Assembly: GCA_035541195.1 (NCBI GenBank)
Contig: DATKNU010000105.1
Span: 1 to 10,281, forward strand
Length of the DNA stretch: 10,281 bases
Direction: 5' to 3'
Source: Muellerivita sp035541195
Lineage (GTDB): Bacteria > Oederibacteriota > Muellerivitia > Muellerivitales > Muellerivitaceae
A program made the translations under genes and the position numbers. This document shows, in pieces, positions 1 through 6,135 of the stretch. Positions within the stretch are counted from its first letter, which is position 1. The number at the start of each line of letters is the position of its first letter. Below the pieces are notes generated by a model. That model made no database searches. It was not told the DNA's origin and was given only the letters and a program-made list of their open reading frames with translations.

Positions 1-702
1 GAAGATGATGGAAAGCGGCTGTTGATAGCGCTTGGCCCGGTTGAGCTCATAATCCAAAATCTGCTGGAAGTAGCGGCGGTTGTAGAGCCCCGTGAGGGTG
101 TCCCGCACGGCCATTTGCTCCACCTGGGCGAAGAGCCGGGCGTTCTCGATGGTCAGGGCGGTCTGGCGGGCGAAGAGGCCCAGGATTTGCTGGGCGAGGG
201 CGAGCCGCAGGGGCAACTCAAAGACCAAGAGCCCCACGAGGCGGCCCCGGATTTCCAGCGGCATGATTTGCGCCGACTTCAGGCCCAGTTCGCTTTGGAA
301 GGTTTGGGCCCAGTAATTCTGGATCGGGGTGGTCTTGCGGGCGGCCGCGCCTTGGTCCCTTAGTTTCAAAAGGTCGGAGACTTCTTCCCGCTGGACGCTG
401 ATCTTCATGGCGTGGACCTTGTTTTCGTTCAACCCCACGCAGGCCGTCCCGGCCAGCAGGTCATTGGCTTCCTCATAAAGGAAAATGGCGCCCTTGGCGA
501 TTTGGGTGCCGGACTTGAGGCCTTTGAGGATGGACTTTAAAAGCGCCGGCAAAGGCTTGGACAGGTGCAGTTCGTCGCTGGCGTGATAAAGGGATAAGAG
601 GCCCTTGTTCAGTTTTTGCGCCGACCCGCCCGCCGAGGGGGCGGATTGGGGTTTGGATTGGAATTTCAAAGCTCGGATGTTATTGTTCTTGTGGCGAGCC
701 AA
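1..702 (-). CDS. GAF-GGDEF protein, probable diguanylate cyclase (N-terminal part; 3' end outside window)
   Basis: The minus strand is open from position 846 to the window edge. From a TTG start at 702 it gives 234 codons. Residues about 45-190 look like a GAF sensor domain, ending in a helix (TALTIENARLFAQVEQ) typical of the GAF-to-GGDEF linker. Residues 201-212 read DTLTGLYNRRYF, the DxLTGLxNRR signature that opens GGDEF domains. The GGDEF loop itself lies beyond the window, so I cannot tell whether the cyclase is active. No transmembrane segment is visible, so a cytoplasmic protein is likely. The start is uncertain: there is no in-frame ATG before 408, which lies inside the GAF domain. TTG 702 has only a weak AGG upstream, partly in a small hairpin (708-725). 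TTG 669 has no ribosome binding site. The gene is divergent from galE. The domain call is firm; the start is not. Confidence 0.82.
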   Translation of the reverse strand, partial: MARHKNNNIRALKFQSKPQSAPSAGGSAQKLNKGLLSLYHASDELHLSKPLPALLKSILKGLKSGTQIAKGAIFLYEEANDLLAGTACVGLNENKVHAMKISVQREEVSDLLKLRDQGAAARKTTPIQNYWAQTFQSELGLKSAQIMPLEIRGRLVGLLVFELPLRLALAQQILGLFARQTALTIENARLFAQVEQMAVRDTLTGLYNRRYFQQILDYELNRAKRYQQPLSIIF

Positions 703-840
703 GGGAACCTGTTCTTCAAAACAGGATTTAGCGTGGAGGGATGTTGTCGGGTAATTATGGTCTGTCCGCCAGAGCCGGGCATAGCCAAAAATTGAGCTAA
801 ATCGGAAAATGTTTTCCCGGTTCGCAGAAAAAGACTTAAA

Positions 841-868
841 TTGATTTTAGTCAGTTGTTGGATAAATT
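841..868 (+). promoter_or_regulatory. Possible galE promoter
   Basis: TTGATT (841-846), a 16-nt spacer and TAAATT (863-868) form a passable sigma70-type promoter in an AT-rich patch. The predicted start would be near 875, leaving a leader of about 55 nt. That leader contains a 6-bp inverted repeat, CCCGCC (880-885) with GGCGGG (894-899). Both hexamers are imperfect, so this is a weak call. Confidence 0.3.
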
Positions 869-930
869 AAGCATCTTTTCCCGCCATTGCGGCGGCGGGA
901 TTGAGGCGAAACAAACCCCTCGAGGACCGA

Positions 931-1926
931 ATGACCCCAGTCAAAACCATCCTGATCAGCGGCGGCGCGGGCTATATCGGAAGCCACGCCGTGAAGGAAG
1001 CCCCGAAGTTCGGCTTTAGGCCGGTGGTTTACGACAACCTCTCCGCGGGCCATGCCTGGGCGGTGAAGGGCGCGACCCTGGTGAAGGGGGACCTTTCGAA
1101 CCTCGGCCTTTTGCGCCGTACTTTCGCCAAGTACCGGCCCGCGGCGGTCATGCATTTCGCGTCCCACATCGCGGTGGGCGAGTCGGTGGTGAACCCCCAA
1201 AAGTATTATCGGGACAACCTGACCAACGCCATGGCCTTGCTGTCGGTCATGCTGGAAAAAAAGGTGGGCTATTTCATCCTCTCGTCCACGGCGGCGGTTT
1301 ACGGCGATCCCGTCAAGGTGCCCATGCCCGAGACCCATCCCACCCGGCCCGTGAACCCCTATGGGGATTCCAAATGGATGCTGGAGCGCATCCTGGCCTG
1401 GTATGACTCCGCCTATGGCCTCAAGTCCACTTTCCTGCGTTATTTCAACGCCGCGGGCGCCTACGCGGGCGGGGGAATCGGGGAAGTGCACGAACCCGAG
1501 AGCCATCTCATCCCCTTGGTGCTGGACGCCGCCTTGGGGCGCCGCAAGGCCATCACGGTCTTCGGCGAGGATTATCCCACGCCCGACGGAACCTGCATCC
1601 GCGACTATATCCACGTCACGGACCTGGCCGCGGCCCATTTCCTGGCCTTGAAGCGCATGATGCGCCTGGGGGAAAGCGGGGTCTTCAATTTGGGGACGGG
1701 CCGGGGTTATTCGGTGCGGCAGGTCATCCGCACGGCCGAGAAGGTCACGGGCCGTCCCATTCCGGTGGTCCGGGGGAAGCGCCGGGCGGGGGATCCGCCC
1801 CGTTTGGTGGCCTCGTCAGCCAAAGCCCGGCGGGTTTTGGGATGGAAACCGAAATATTCCAGCTTGGAGAACATCCTGAAGACGGCCTGGGAATGGCACA
1901 AGAGCTACTTTGGGGAACCCAAATGA
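931..1926 (+). CDS. galE: UDP-glucose 4-epimerase
   Basis: This is a 331-aa extended short-chain dehydrogenase that interconverts UDP-glucose and UDP-galactose in the cytoplasm with tightly bound NAD. Visible are the Rossmann motif GGAGYIGSH (11-19), VYDNLSAGH (33-41), GDLSN (53-57), the SST of the active site (118-120), the catalytic YGDSK pair Y144/K148, the FNAAGA motif (172-177) and the substrate-side RDYIHV (224-229). Length is close to the usual 330-340. I chose ATG 931 because AGGA lies just upstream; the frame also opens at TTG 901, which has no better ribosome binding site. One oddity is residues 21-29 (VKEAPKFGF), where GalE proteins usually have a VxxLLxxG-type helix. It stands alone on the plus strand and converges on orn with 25 bp between them. 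Other UDP-hexose or UDP-uronate epimerases are possible, but overall similarity favours GalE. Confidence 0.93.
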   Translation: MTPVKTILISGGAGYIGSHAVKEAPKFGFRPVVYDNLSAGHAWAVKGATLVKGDLSNLGLLRRTFAKYRPAAVMHFASHIAVGESVVNPQKYYRDNLTNAMALLSVMLEKKVGYFILSSTAAVYGDPVKVPMPETHPTRPVNPYGDSKWMLERILAWYDSAYGLKSTFLRYFNAAGAYAGGGIGEVHEPESHLIPLVLDAALGRRKAITVFGEDYPTPDGTCIRDYIHVTDLAAAHFLALKRMMRLGESGVFNLGTGRGYSVRQVIRTAEKVTGRPIPVVRGKRRAGDPPRLVASSAKARRVLGWKPKYSSLENILKTAWEWHKSYFGEPK

Positions 1927-1951
1927 GGTTTTGATTTTTTAGTGATGAGTT

Positions 1952-2503
1952 TTAAGGTTTCTTGAAGACCTTTTCCCGATAGAAACGAAGTTCCTCGATG
2001 GTTTCCCGGATGTCGTCCAGGGCCTGGTGGGTCTGCTTTTTCACCGGGGCCTGGAACTCGGGCCCGTACCAGCGTTTGACCAATTCCTTGATGCTGCTCA
2101 CGTCAATCAAGCGGTAATGCAGGTAGCCTTCCAATTTCGGCATGTATTCCAGCAAAAAGCGCCGGTCCTGGTAGATCGTGTTGCCGCAAAGGGGGCTGGC
2201 CTTGGGCCCGCAATATTGAGCGATGAAATCCAAGGTTTTTTGCTCGGCCTGGGCCGGGCTGACGTCCGATCGGCGGACCCTTTCCACTAGGCCGGACTTC
2301 CCATGGTGCTCCTTGTTCCAATCATCCATGGCGTCGAGCACCGAATCGCTTTGGTGGACGGCGAAAACCGGCCCCTCGGCCAAGAGGTTCAGGTCCTTGT
2401 CCGTGACGAGCGTGGCGATTTCGAGGATCACGCAGGTCTTGGGGTCCAACCCCGTCATCTCCAAATCCATCCAAACCAGGTTGTTTTGATTGTCCGCGCT
2501 CAT
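1952..2503 (-). CDS. orn: Oligoribonuclease (DEDDh 3'-5' exoribonuclease)
   Basis: This 183-aa protein is near the family norm of about 180. Orn degrades RNA of two to five nucleotides, including pGpG from c-di-GMP breakdown, to mononucleotides in the cytoplasm. All DEDDh residues are visible: D13 and E15 in WMDLEMTGLDP, D113 in the YQDRRF stretch (111-116), and H159 and D164 in HQALDDI. The spacing matches E. coli Orn shifted by one residue. ATG 2503 is preceded by AAGGAAGG a few bases upstream. The reading frame stays open to 2704, but that extension overlaps the deformylase gene and has no Orn-like sequence. It is the last gene of the gcvR-like/def/orn cluster, 37 nt after def. I see no hairpin terminator in the 25 bp before the convergent galE end. 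Confidence 0.95.
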   Translation of the reverse strand: MSADNQNNLVWMDLEMTGLDPKTCVILEIATLVTDKDLNLLAEGPVFAVHQSDSVLDAMDDWNKEHHGKSGLVERVRRSDVSPAQAEQKTLDFIAQYCGPKASPLCGNTIYQDRRFLLEYMPKLEGYLHYRLIDVSSIKELVKRWYGPEFQAPVKKQTHQALDDIRETIEELRFYREKVFKKP

Positions 2504-2540
2504 GGCCTTCCTTGGGGCTGGGTTCCGGCAAACCGCGTCA

Positions 2541-3059
2541 TTATACCTGGGCCGGGCCCCCGGGGGTTTTTCTTCGTTCCAAAAGGTCCTTGGAGGAGCG
2601 CACGCGGTCCAGGAAGAGCAGGCCGTCCAGGTGGTCGATTTCATGCTGCAAGGCCACGGCCTCAAAGCCCAGGCTGACGAAATCCACCGCTTCCTTTTTT
2701 TCATTGAGGGCCTGGACCCGGATCTTTTGGGCCCGCTTCACGTTGGCCAAAAGATCAGGAAAACTTAGGCAGCCTTCCCGGCTGATCTTCCACTGGCTGG
2801 CTTCCACCACCACGGGATTGAAAAGCTGGAGCAGGCCGTGGTTTTCCCCGGCCCGGGGCGAGGCGGAGACGTCCACCACCAGCGCCCGGACCGCGTGGTG
2901 GATTTGGGTGGCGGCCAATCCCACGCAGCCCGGCGAGGCCATAAGGGTGTCCCGCAGGTCCTCGAAGACCGCGGGCACCCGATGCTCGTCCCAGGGAGCG
3001 GCCGGGGCCTTCTCCTTCAGGAAGGGGTGGGGATAGAGTAGGACGGGCCGGACGGCCAT
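2541..3059 (-). CDS. def: Peptide deformylase (first of two in the window)
   Basis: This 172-aa metalloenzyme removes the N-formyl group from nascent proteins. Motif 1 is CVGLAATQ (45-52), motif 2 is EGCLSF (95-100) and motif 3 is QHEIDHLDG (138-146). Metal ligands C97, H139 and H143 and catalytic E140 are all present. The first glycine of motif 1 (usually GxGLAAxQ) is replaced by Cys45, an uncommon change next to the active site. The C-terminal tail (DLLERRKTPGG) is charged. ATG 3059 lies 1 nt after the stop codon of the upstream double-ACT gene and has only a weak ribosome binding site, which suggests translational coupling. No methionyl-tRNA formyltransferase gene, the usual partner, is in the window. 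The second deformylase at 7139-7687 differs clearly in sequence and is not a recent copy. Confidence 0.93.
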   Translation of the reverse strand: MAVRPVLLYPHPFLKEKAPAAPWDEHRVPAVFEDLRDTLMASPGCVGLAATQIHHAVRALVVDVSASPRAGENHGLLQLFNPVVVEASQWKISREGCLSFPDLLANVKRAQKIRVQALNEKKEAVDFVSLGFEAVALQHEIDHLDGLLFLDRVRSSKDLLERRKTPGGPAQV

Positions 3060-3060
3060 C

Positions 3061-3606
3061 TTAAAGCTCGTCGGTCTCGGAGGCGTTGAGCGTGATGTCC
3101 ACCTTCAATTCGCCCTTGAGTTGGTTGAGCTTTTCTTGGAAATGGCCCACGGTTTGGCTGCCGGGGATTTCCAGTTCCATGACCAGGGAATAAAGGGGCT
3201 TGTCCCCCGATTGGGTCACGTGGGTCCGCAGGTCCGTGATGTTCACCTTCGAGTCGGCGGCGCATTGGGACACCCGGTAGACGATGCCCGGATGGTCCAG
3301 GCCATAGACCACCAGGGTATAGTTCAGGACCTGGGAGGGGCGCGCGGCCCCGGCGGCGGGCGACAGTTCCCGCAGCGAAAGGGTCAGCCCCAAGGCGCGG
3401 GTGACCGGTTCCAGGGCTTGGCGCAGTTTTTCCAAGGGGAGGGATTCGGGCAGGCTGATGAGCAAAAGCACCGCGAAGTCGTCCTTCAGGCGGGTCATGC
3501 TGGAATCTTCCAGGTTGCACTGGTTCTCGAAGAGCACCTTGGACAGGGTGGCCACGATGCCGGGCTTGTCTTCCCCAATGGCCGAGAGGGCCACCAATTT
3601 TTTCAT
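3061..3606 (-). CDS. Double ACT-domain protein, GcvR-like
   Basis: This 181-aa protein consists of two ACT domains: about residues 4-80, opening ALSAIGEDKPGIVATLSKVL, and about 94-175, opening TLVVYGLDHPGIVYRVSQ. Each has the D-(K/H)-PGIV turn that binds small ligands, usually amino acids, in ACT domains. This layout is that of GcvR, which represses the glycine cleavage operon in E. coli by binding GcvA, and of related regulators without a fixed role. No DNA-binding domain is present, so it would act on a partner. I chose ATG 3606 because GGGAGG lies 7 nt upstream; an ATG 30 nt further up has no such site. It leads the cluster with def and orn, overlapping neither. I see no convincing promoter in the 50 bp between it and the upstream terminator. 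The family is firm; the glycine role is inferred. Confidence 0.82.
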   Translation of the reverse strand: MKKLVALSAIGEDKPGIVATLSKVLFENQCNLEDSSMTRLKDDFAVLLLISLPESLPLEKLRQALEPVTRALGLTLSLRELSPAAGAARPSQVLNYTLVVYGLDHPGIVYRVSQCAADSKVNITDLRTHVTQSGDKPLYSLVMELEIPGSQTVGHFQEKLNQLKGELKVDITLNASETDEL

Positions 3607-3655
3607 TCCGCGCCTCCCAAGGTTTGCTGGGGCCACTTTAGCGGCATGGAAAGAT

Positions 3656-3692
3656 AAAAAAAAGGCCCATCCCCTAAAAGGGAACGGGCCTT
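3656..3692 (-). terminator. Strong intrinsic terminator of the 597-aa gene
   Basis: Reading the minus strand, AAGGCCC (3692-3686) begins a 13-bp stem, with two G-T wobbles, that closes with GGGCCTT (3668-3662) around a TTTTA loop. The stem runs into a tract of eight T residues. It starts about 20 nt after the TGA of the upstream gene and has no T tract on the plus strand, so it serves the minus strand only. It separates that gene from the gcvR-like cluster. Confidence 0.9.
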
Positions 3693-3712
3693 CGGGCGAA
3701 GCGGCCCGGGGC

Positions 3713-5506
3713 TCACCCCCGGCCGAAAACCCTTTGGACGGCGAAATCCGGGTTGTCGCTGAACATCTTGGAGGCCAGGGGGTCGAAGGCCACGGCGGCC
3801 TTGATCATTTCCTTGGCCTTGTCGGCGTCGTTCTTGGCGAAAACCATGACGCTTTCCTTGGCGTCTTCCGGGTCGGTTTGGGCCACCAATTTCAGCAGGC
3901 TGGCGATGTTTTTCTCCAGCTTGTCGAAATGGATGTAGCGCAGCAGGATGCTGATCTTGCGCTTGCTGACCTTGGGCGAGGGCGCGGTGTTGTTGGCCAC
4001 CGCCACGATGAAGTCGATGTAGTCGTTCACCGCGTCTTCCCGGCTGGCGGTGTCCTCCATGCTTTGGGTGGTGGCCAGGGTGAATTTCTTGTCCGAGCCG
4101 GTCCATTTGACCTTGGTGGACTTTTCCATCTTGCCCACGTAATCGCCCATGAAGGTGCCCACCTTGACGTCCCCGTGGTAGTCGTAAATGGGGTCCTTGG
4201 TCAGGAAGAGGCCGCAAAGGCGCAAGACCTGCACGTCGGTGGGGGTGAAGACCGACTGGGCGCCGCGGCGGGCCGTCTCACCGGACACCAGGCCCATGAT
4301 GAAGCGGTCCTGGAAGAAGTCCACGAAGTTACGCAGCGGCTCGATCAGGATGGGCGGGATGATGGGCTTTCCCTCGAAGTCCTTGGGGAAGAGGTTGGTG
4401 TGGACCGCCAGGATCTTGTTGAGCGCGGCGCTGACGTTGGCCGGGCTGCAGAGCCGGTCCTGGAAGTTTTCACCCTCGGAGAACTGCTTGGACACCAGGA
4501 TGCGGGAGGTGGAGAAAGCCACCTTGATGGGCGAGGAGTCGGCGGTGCGCACGCTCACGCTGTTGCTGTTGTCGATGTCCCGCTTGATGTTGTAGATGGC
4601 GTCGGCGTCGAAGAGGGGGCCGCCGGTCTTGTCCACCACCGGGGTCCCGGTCTCGATCTTGGCGATCTCGTTGATGGCCCGGGTCATGGCCTGGTGTTTT
4701 TCCTCCAAGAGGCGCGCGTGCTCGCCGACCTTGGAAAGGTAGCCCGACATTTCCTCGATCCACTTGCCCATGGAAGCGCCGGCGCCCCCCAGTTTTCCCT
4801 CGAAGGCGTTGATGATGGCTTTTTCCTGGGGCGTGGCGGCTTCGCCCTTGCTCCAGCCCAAGCCCACCTTCTTCATCATCTCGAGGGCGGTTTTGGCGTT
4901 CTTGATGGAGGTCTCGTTCAAGGTGTTGAGGAACTTGGGGAAGTGGATGTCCATTTGGTTGATGGAAAGGTTCATCTCGCTCTTGAGCTGGGCGATCTGG
5001 CGCTTGTATTCCTCCTTGGCGCGCTTTTGGTCCTGGGGCGAGTTGCGTAGGTCCTTCTTGCGGTCTTCCCCCATGGTGAGGGGCAAGAGCTCGCCTTGGG
5101 CGATGGCGGTGAATTTGTCCATCGTGGCGAAAACCGGGAAGGGCAGGGTGGCCGGGCCCGAAAACGTTTTGAGGAGCAGCGAATAAAATTCGGGGGGGAG
5201 GAGCGAAAGGACCTTGGGGTTGTTGTTGAGCGTCACGGTCACGCTGTGGTCGACCGCGCCGGTGCAAAGGAAGACCCTTTGTTCCAGGTTCAAGTCGTTC
5301 AGGCGGTTCGAGACCAGGAATTCCACCAGGAGGTTGTAGGCGGTGCGCAGCTTGTCCGCGCGGGATTTCTCGGCCATGCCCGAGGTGTCCGCGTCATTGG
5401 CGAAAAATACGAAAGCGTCCTCGACCTGTTTTCGGGTCTCGGGGTCGACTTCCTTCATCAATTCCAGGTAATGGGCGCCGCTGACGGTCTGGGTGGCGGT
5501 GGACAT
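3713..5506 (-). CDS. Uncharacterised 597-aa soluble protein, probably well expressed
   Basis: I do not recognise this family. The protein has no signal peptide, lipobox or transmembrane segment and looks cytoplasmic and mostly helical. Residues about 145-180 are strongly charged (EDRKKDLRNSPQDQKRAKEE and onward) and probably form a coiled coil; about 260-285 may be a second one. Residues 376-405 are proline-rich, then aromatic (KPIIPPILIEPLRNFVDFF). A motif near the start, FFANDADTSGMAEK (34-47), is echoed near the end by VFAKNDADKAKEMI (555-568), possibly an old internal repeat. No metal site, nucleotide-binding loop or known catalytic signature stands out. ATG 5506 is supported by GGAGG at 7 nt; the frame stays open for 30 codons upstream. 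It is transcribed alone, with its own promoter, leader and terminator. By eye, AAG, ATC and GTC-type codons dominate, which with these signals suggests an abundant product. A structural, scaffold or stress-related role is possible but unproven. Confidence 0.85.
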   Translation of the reverse strand: MSTATQTVSGAHYLELMKEVDPETRKQVEDAFVFFANDADTSGMAEKSRADKLRTAYNLLVEFLVSNRLNDLNLEQRVFLCTGAVDHSVTVTLNNNPKVLSLLPPEFYSLLLKTFSGPATLPFPVFATMDKFTAIAQGELLPLTMGEDRKKDLRNSPQDQKRAKEEYKRQIAQLKSEMNLSINQMDIHFPKFLNTLNETSIKNAKTALEMMKKVGLGWSKGEAATPQEKAIINAFEGKLGGAGASMGKWIEEMSGYLSKVGEHARLLEEKHQAMTRAINEIAKIETGTPVVDKTGGPLFDADAIYNIKRDIDNSNSVSVRTADSSPIKVAFSTSRILVSKQFSEGENFQDRLCSPANVSAALNKILAVHTNLFPKDFEGKPIIPPILIEPLRNFVDFFQDRFIMGLVSGETARRGAQSVFTPTDVQVLRLCGLFLTKDPIYDYHGDVKVGTFMGDYVGKMEKSTKVKWTGSDKKFTLATTQSMEDTASREDAVNDYIDFIVAVANNTAPSPKVSKRKISILLRYIHFDKLEKNIASLLKLVAQTDPEDAKESVMVFAKNDADKAKEMIKAAVAFDPLASKMFSDNPDFAVQRVFGRG

Positions 5507-5515
5507 GAAAAAGCC
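5506..5515 (-). repeat. Copy of the hairpin 3' arm at the translation start
   Basis: Minus-strand GGCTTTTTCA lies between the GGAGG site and the ATG of the 597-aa gene and includes the first base of the ATG. The identical 10-mer occurs at 5555-5564 in the 3' half of the leader hairpin. The hairpin's 5' arm, TGAAAAAG (5583-5576), could therefore pair with either copy. Confidence 0.7.
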
Positions 5516-5552
5516 TCCATGGGTTTGTTCGCACGGATCAAAATTCGCGGCC

Positions 5553-5585
5553 CCTGAAAAAGCCGGCTGGGCCGCCTTTTTCAGG
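5553..5585 (-). promoter_or_regulatory. Terminator-like hairpin in the leader of the 597-aa gene
   Basis: CCTGAAAAAG (5553-5562) and CTTTTTCAGG (5576-5585) are perfect 10-bp inverted arms. Inside them, after one mismatch, CGGC and GCCG pair around a 3-nt loop. A short GC stem flanked by A5 and T5 has the form of a bidirectional intrinsic terminator. It lies downstream of the predicted promoter and ends 46 nt before the ATG. That position suits an attenuator, an mRNA-stabilising hairpin or a block to transcription from the divergent side. Confidence 0.7.
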
Positions 5586-5631
5586 AAAACGTTCAAGGGA
5601 ACCCCACGACTTCCTGCGGAAATCTTTGGGG

Positions 5632-5673
5632 GAGGCCTCGGCTTGTCGCTTGATTCGAGTTTTCAGAGGCCTC
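5632..5673. repeat. Two GAGGCCTC palindromes in the leader
   Basis: The 8-bp palindrome GAGGCCTC occurs at 5632-5639 and 5666-5673, 34 bp centre to centre. Both copies lie just downstream of the predicted minus-strand transcription start. They could be a paired operator, or could pair with each other in RNA as an 8-bp stem. Confidence 0.45.
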
Positions 5674-5691
5674 AATTTGACCGGGAGGTTG

Positions 5692-5700
5692 ATTATAACA
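5692..5700 (-). promoter_or_regulatory. Extended -10 promoter for the 597-aa gene
   Basis: The minus strand reads TGTTATAAT, a perfect TGnTATAAT extended -10 element. The -35 region at 17 nt is a poor match to TTGACA, as is common for extended -10 promoters. Transcription would begin near 5685, giving a leader of about 180 nt. Confidence 0.6.
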
Positions 5701-5772
5701 GGCGGTCGGGCCGGGGAGTAGAAGGATTTCGGCCCGGCCAAGTAAAAGCCGGGTAAAAAAGGGGCGCGGGGT

Positions 5773-5801
5773 TTGCCTTCGGCTTTTGACCGGTTCATAA
5801 T
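5773..5801 (+). promoter_or_regulatory. Promoter of the glsB-like/lipoprotein pair
   Basis: TTGCCT (5773-5778), a 17-nt spacer and CATAAT (5796-5801) make a good sigma70-type promoter. Transcription would begin near 5808. A small inverted repeat, TTAGG (5801-5805) with CCTAA (5812-5816), straddles the predicted start and could be an operator. Confidence 0.55.
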
Positions 5802-5836
5802 TAGGTTGAAGCCTAAACCAAGCGGGGAGGACGAGC

Positions 5837-6079
5837 ATGCATGACCTTATTTTCATCCTGGTAGTGGGTTTGGTGGCCGGTTGGTTGGCGGGAAAAATCA
5901 TGAAAGGCAAGGGTTTTGGCCTGTTGGGCGACCTGATCGTGGGCGTGGTGGGGGCGGTCATCGGCGGCTGGCTTTTCGGCCTCTTGGGTTTCACCGCCTA
6001 TGGGCTTATCGGCTCCATCGTGGTGGCCCTGATCGGCGCCGTGATCCTGCTTTACATCCTGCGGCTGATCAAGAAATAA
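5837..6079 (+). CDS. GlsB/YeaQ/YmgE family small membrane protein
   Basis: This 80-aa protein belongs to the transglycosylase-associated (GlsB/YeaQ/YmgE) family of small inner-membrane proteins linked to envelope or general stress; the molecular role is not known. Three hydrophobic segments are visible: about residues 3-20 (opening LIFILVVGLVAGWLAG), 28-50 (glycine-rich) and 54-75. The conserved AGWLAGKIMKG turn (14-24) and the glycine-rich LIVGVVGAVIGGWLF stretch are typical, and length matches the family. ATG 5837 has GGGGAGGA 5 nt upstream. The lipoprotein gene follows 56 nt later without an obvious terminator, so they probably share a transcript. Confidence 0.92.
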   Translation: MHDLIFILVVGLVAGWLAGKIMKGKGFGLLGDLIVGVVGAVIGGWLFGLLGFTAYGLIGSIVVALIGAVILLYILRLIKK

Positions 6080-6135
6080 AAAGGGGAACGGCCTGCGTTG
6101 TTCATTTCCGATTGAAGGTTGATGAAAGGATTCCC

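Larger units (their letters stand above)
5507..5836. other. Divergent intergenic region of 330 bp
   Basis: No gene is visible between the 597-aa gene and the glsB-like gene. The region holds a promoter on each strand, a strong hairpin (5553-5585), two GAGGCCTC palindromes and an inverted repeat between the promoters (GGGCCG 5708-5713 with CGGCCC 5730-5735). Open frames running in from the 597-aa gene are start-site extensions without coding character. Confidence 0.75.

Noticed and set aside
847..1638. Minus-strand open frame of 263 codons opposite galE
   Set aside because: galE is unmistakable on the plus strand, and the antisense product is low in informative motifs and rich in Gly, Arg and His.
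1927..1951. Terminator between convergent galE and orn
   Set aside because: The gap is T-rich but has no inverted repeat able to form a stem on either strand.
2504..2704. Upstream extension of orn
   Set aside because: The extra 67 residues come from the deformylase gene read in another frame. ATG 2503 has a good ribosome binding site and gives the normal Orn length.
3607..3655. Promoter for the gcvR-like cluster
   Set aside because: TAAAGT could be a -10, but the matching -35 is only the T run of the terminator. I could not support a promoter here.
3401..5050. Plus-strand open frame of 549 codons opposite the 597-aa gene
   Set aside because: It is the antisense of a gene with clear start, ribosome binding site and terminator. 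Its product is full of Gly, His, Val and Asp runs typical of antisense frames in GC-rich DNA and has no domain.
5553..5585. Terminator of a missing gene upstream on either strand
   Set aside because: No gene ends near it on the plus strand, and on the minus strand it lies between a promoter and its gene. A leader element explains it better, though a transcriptional insulator remains possible.
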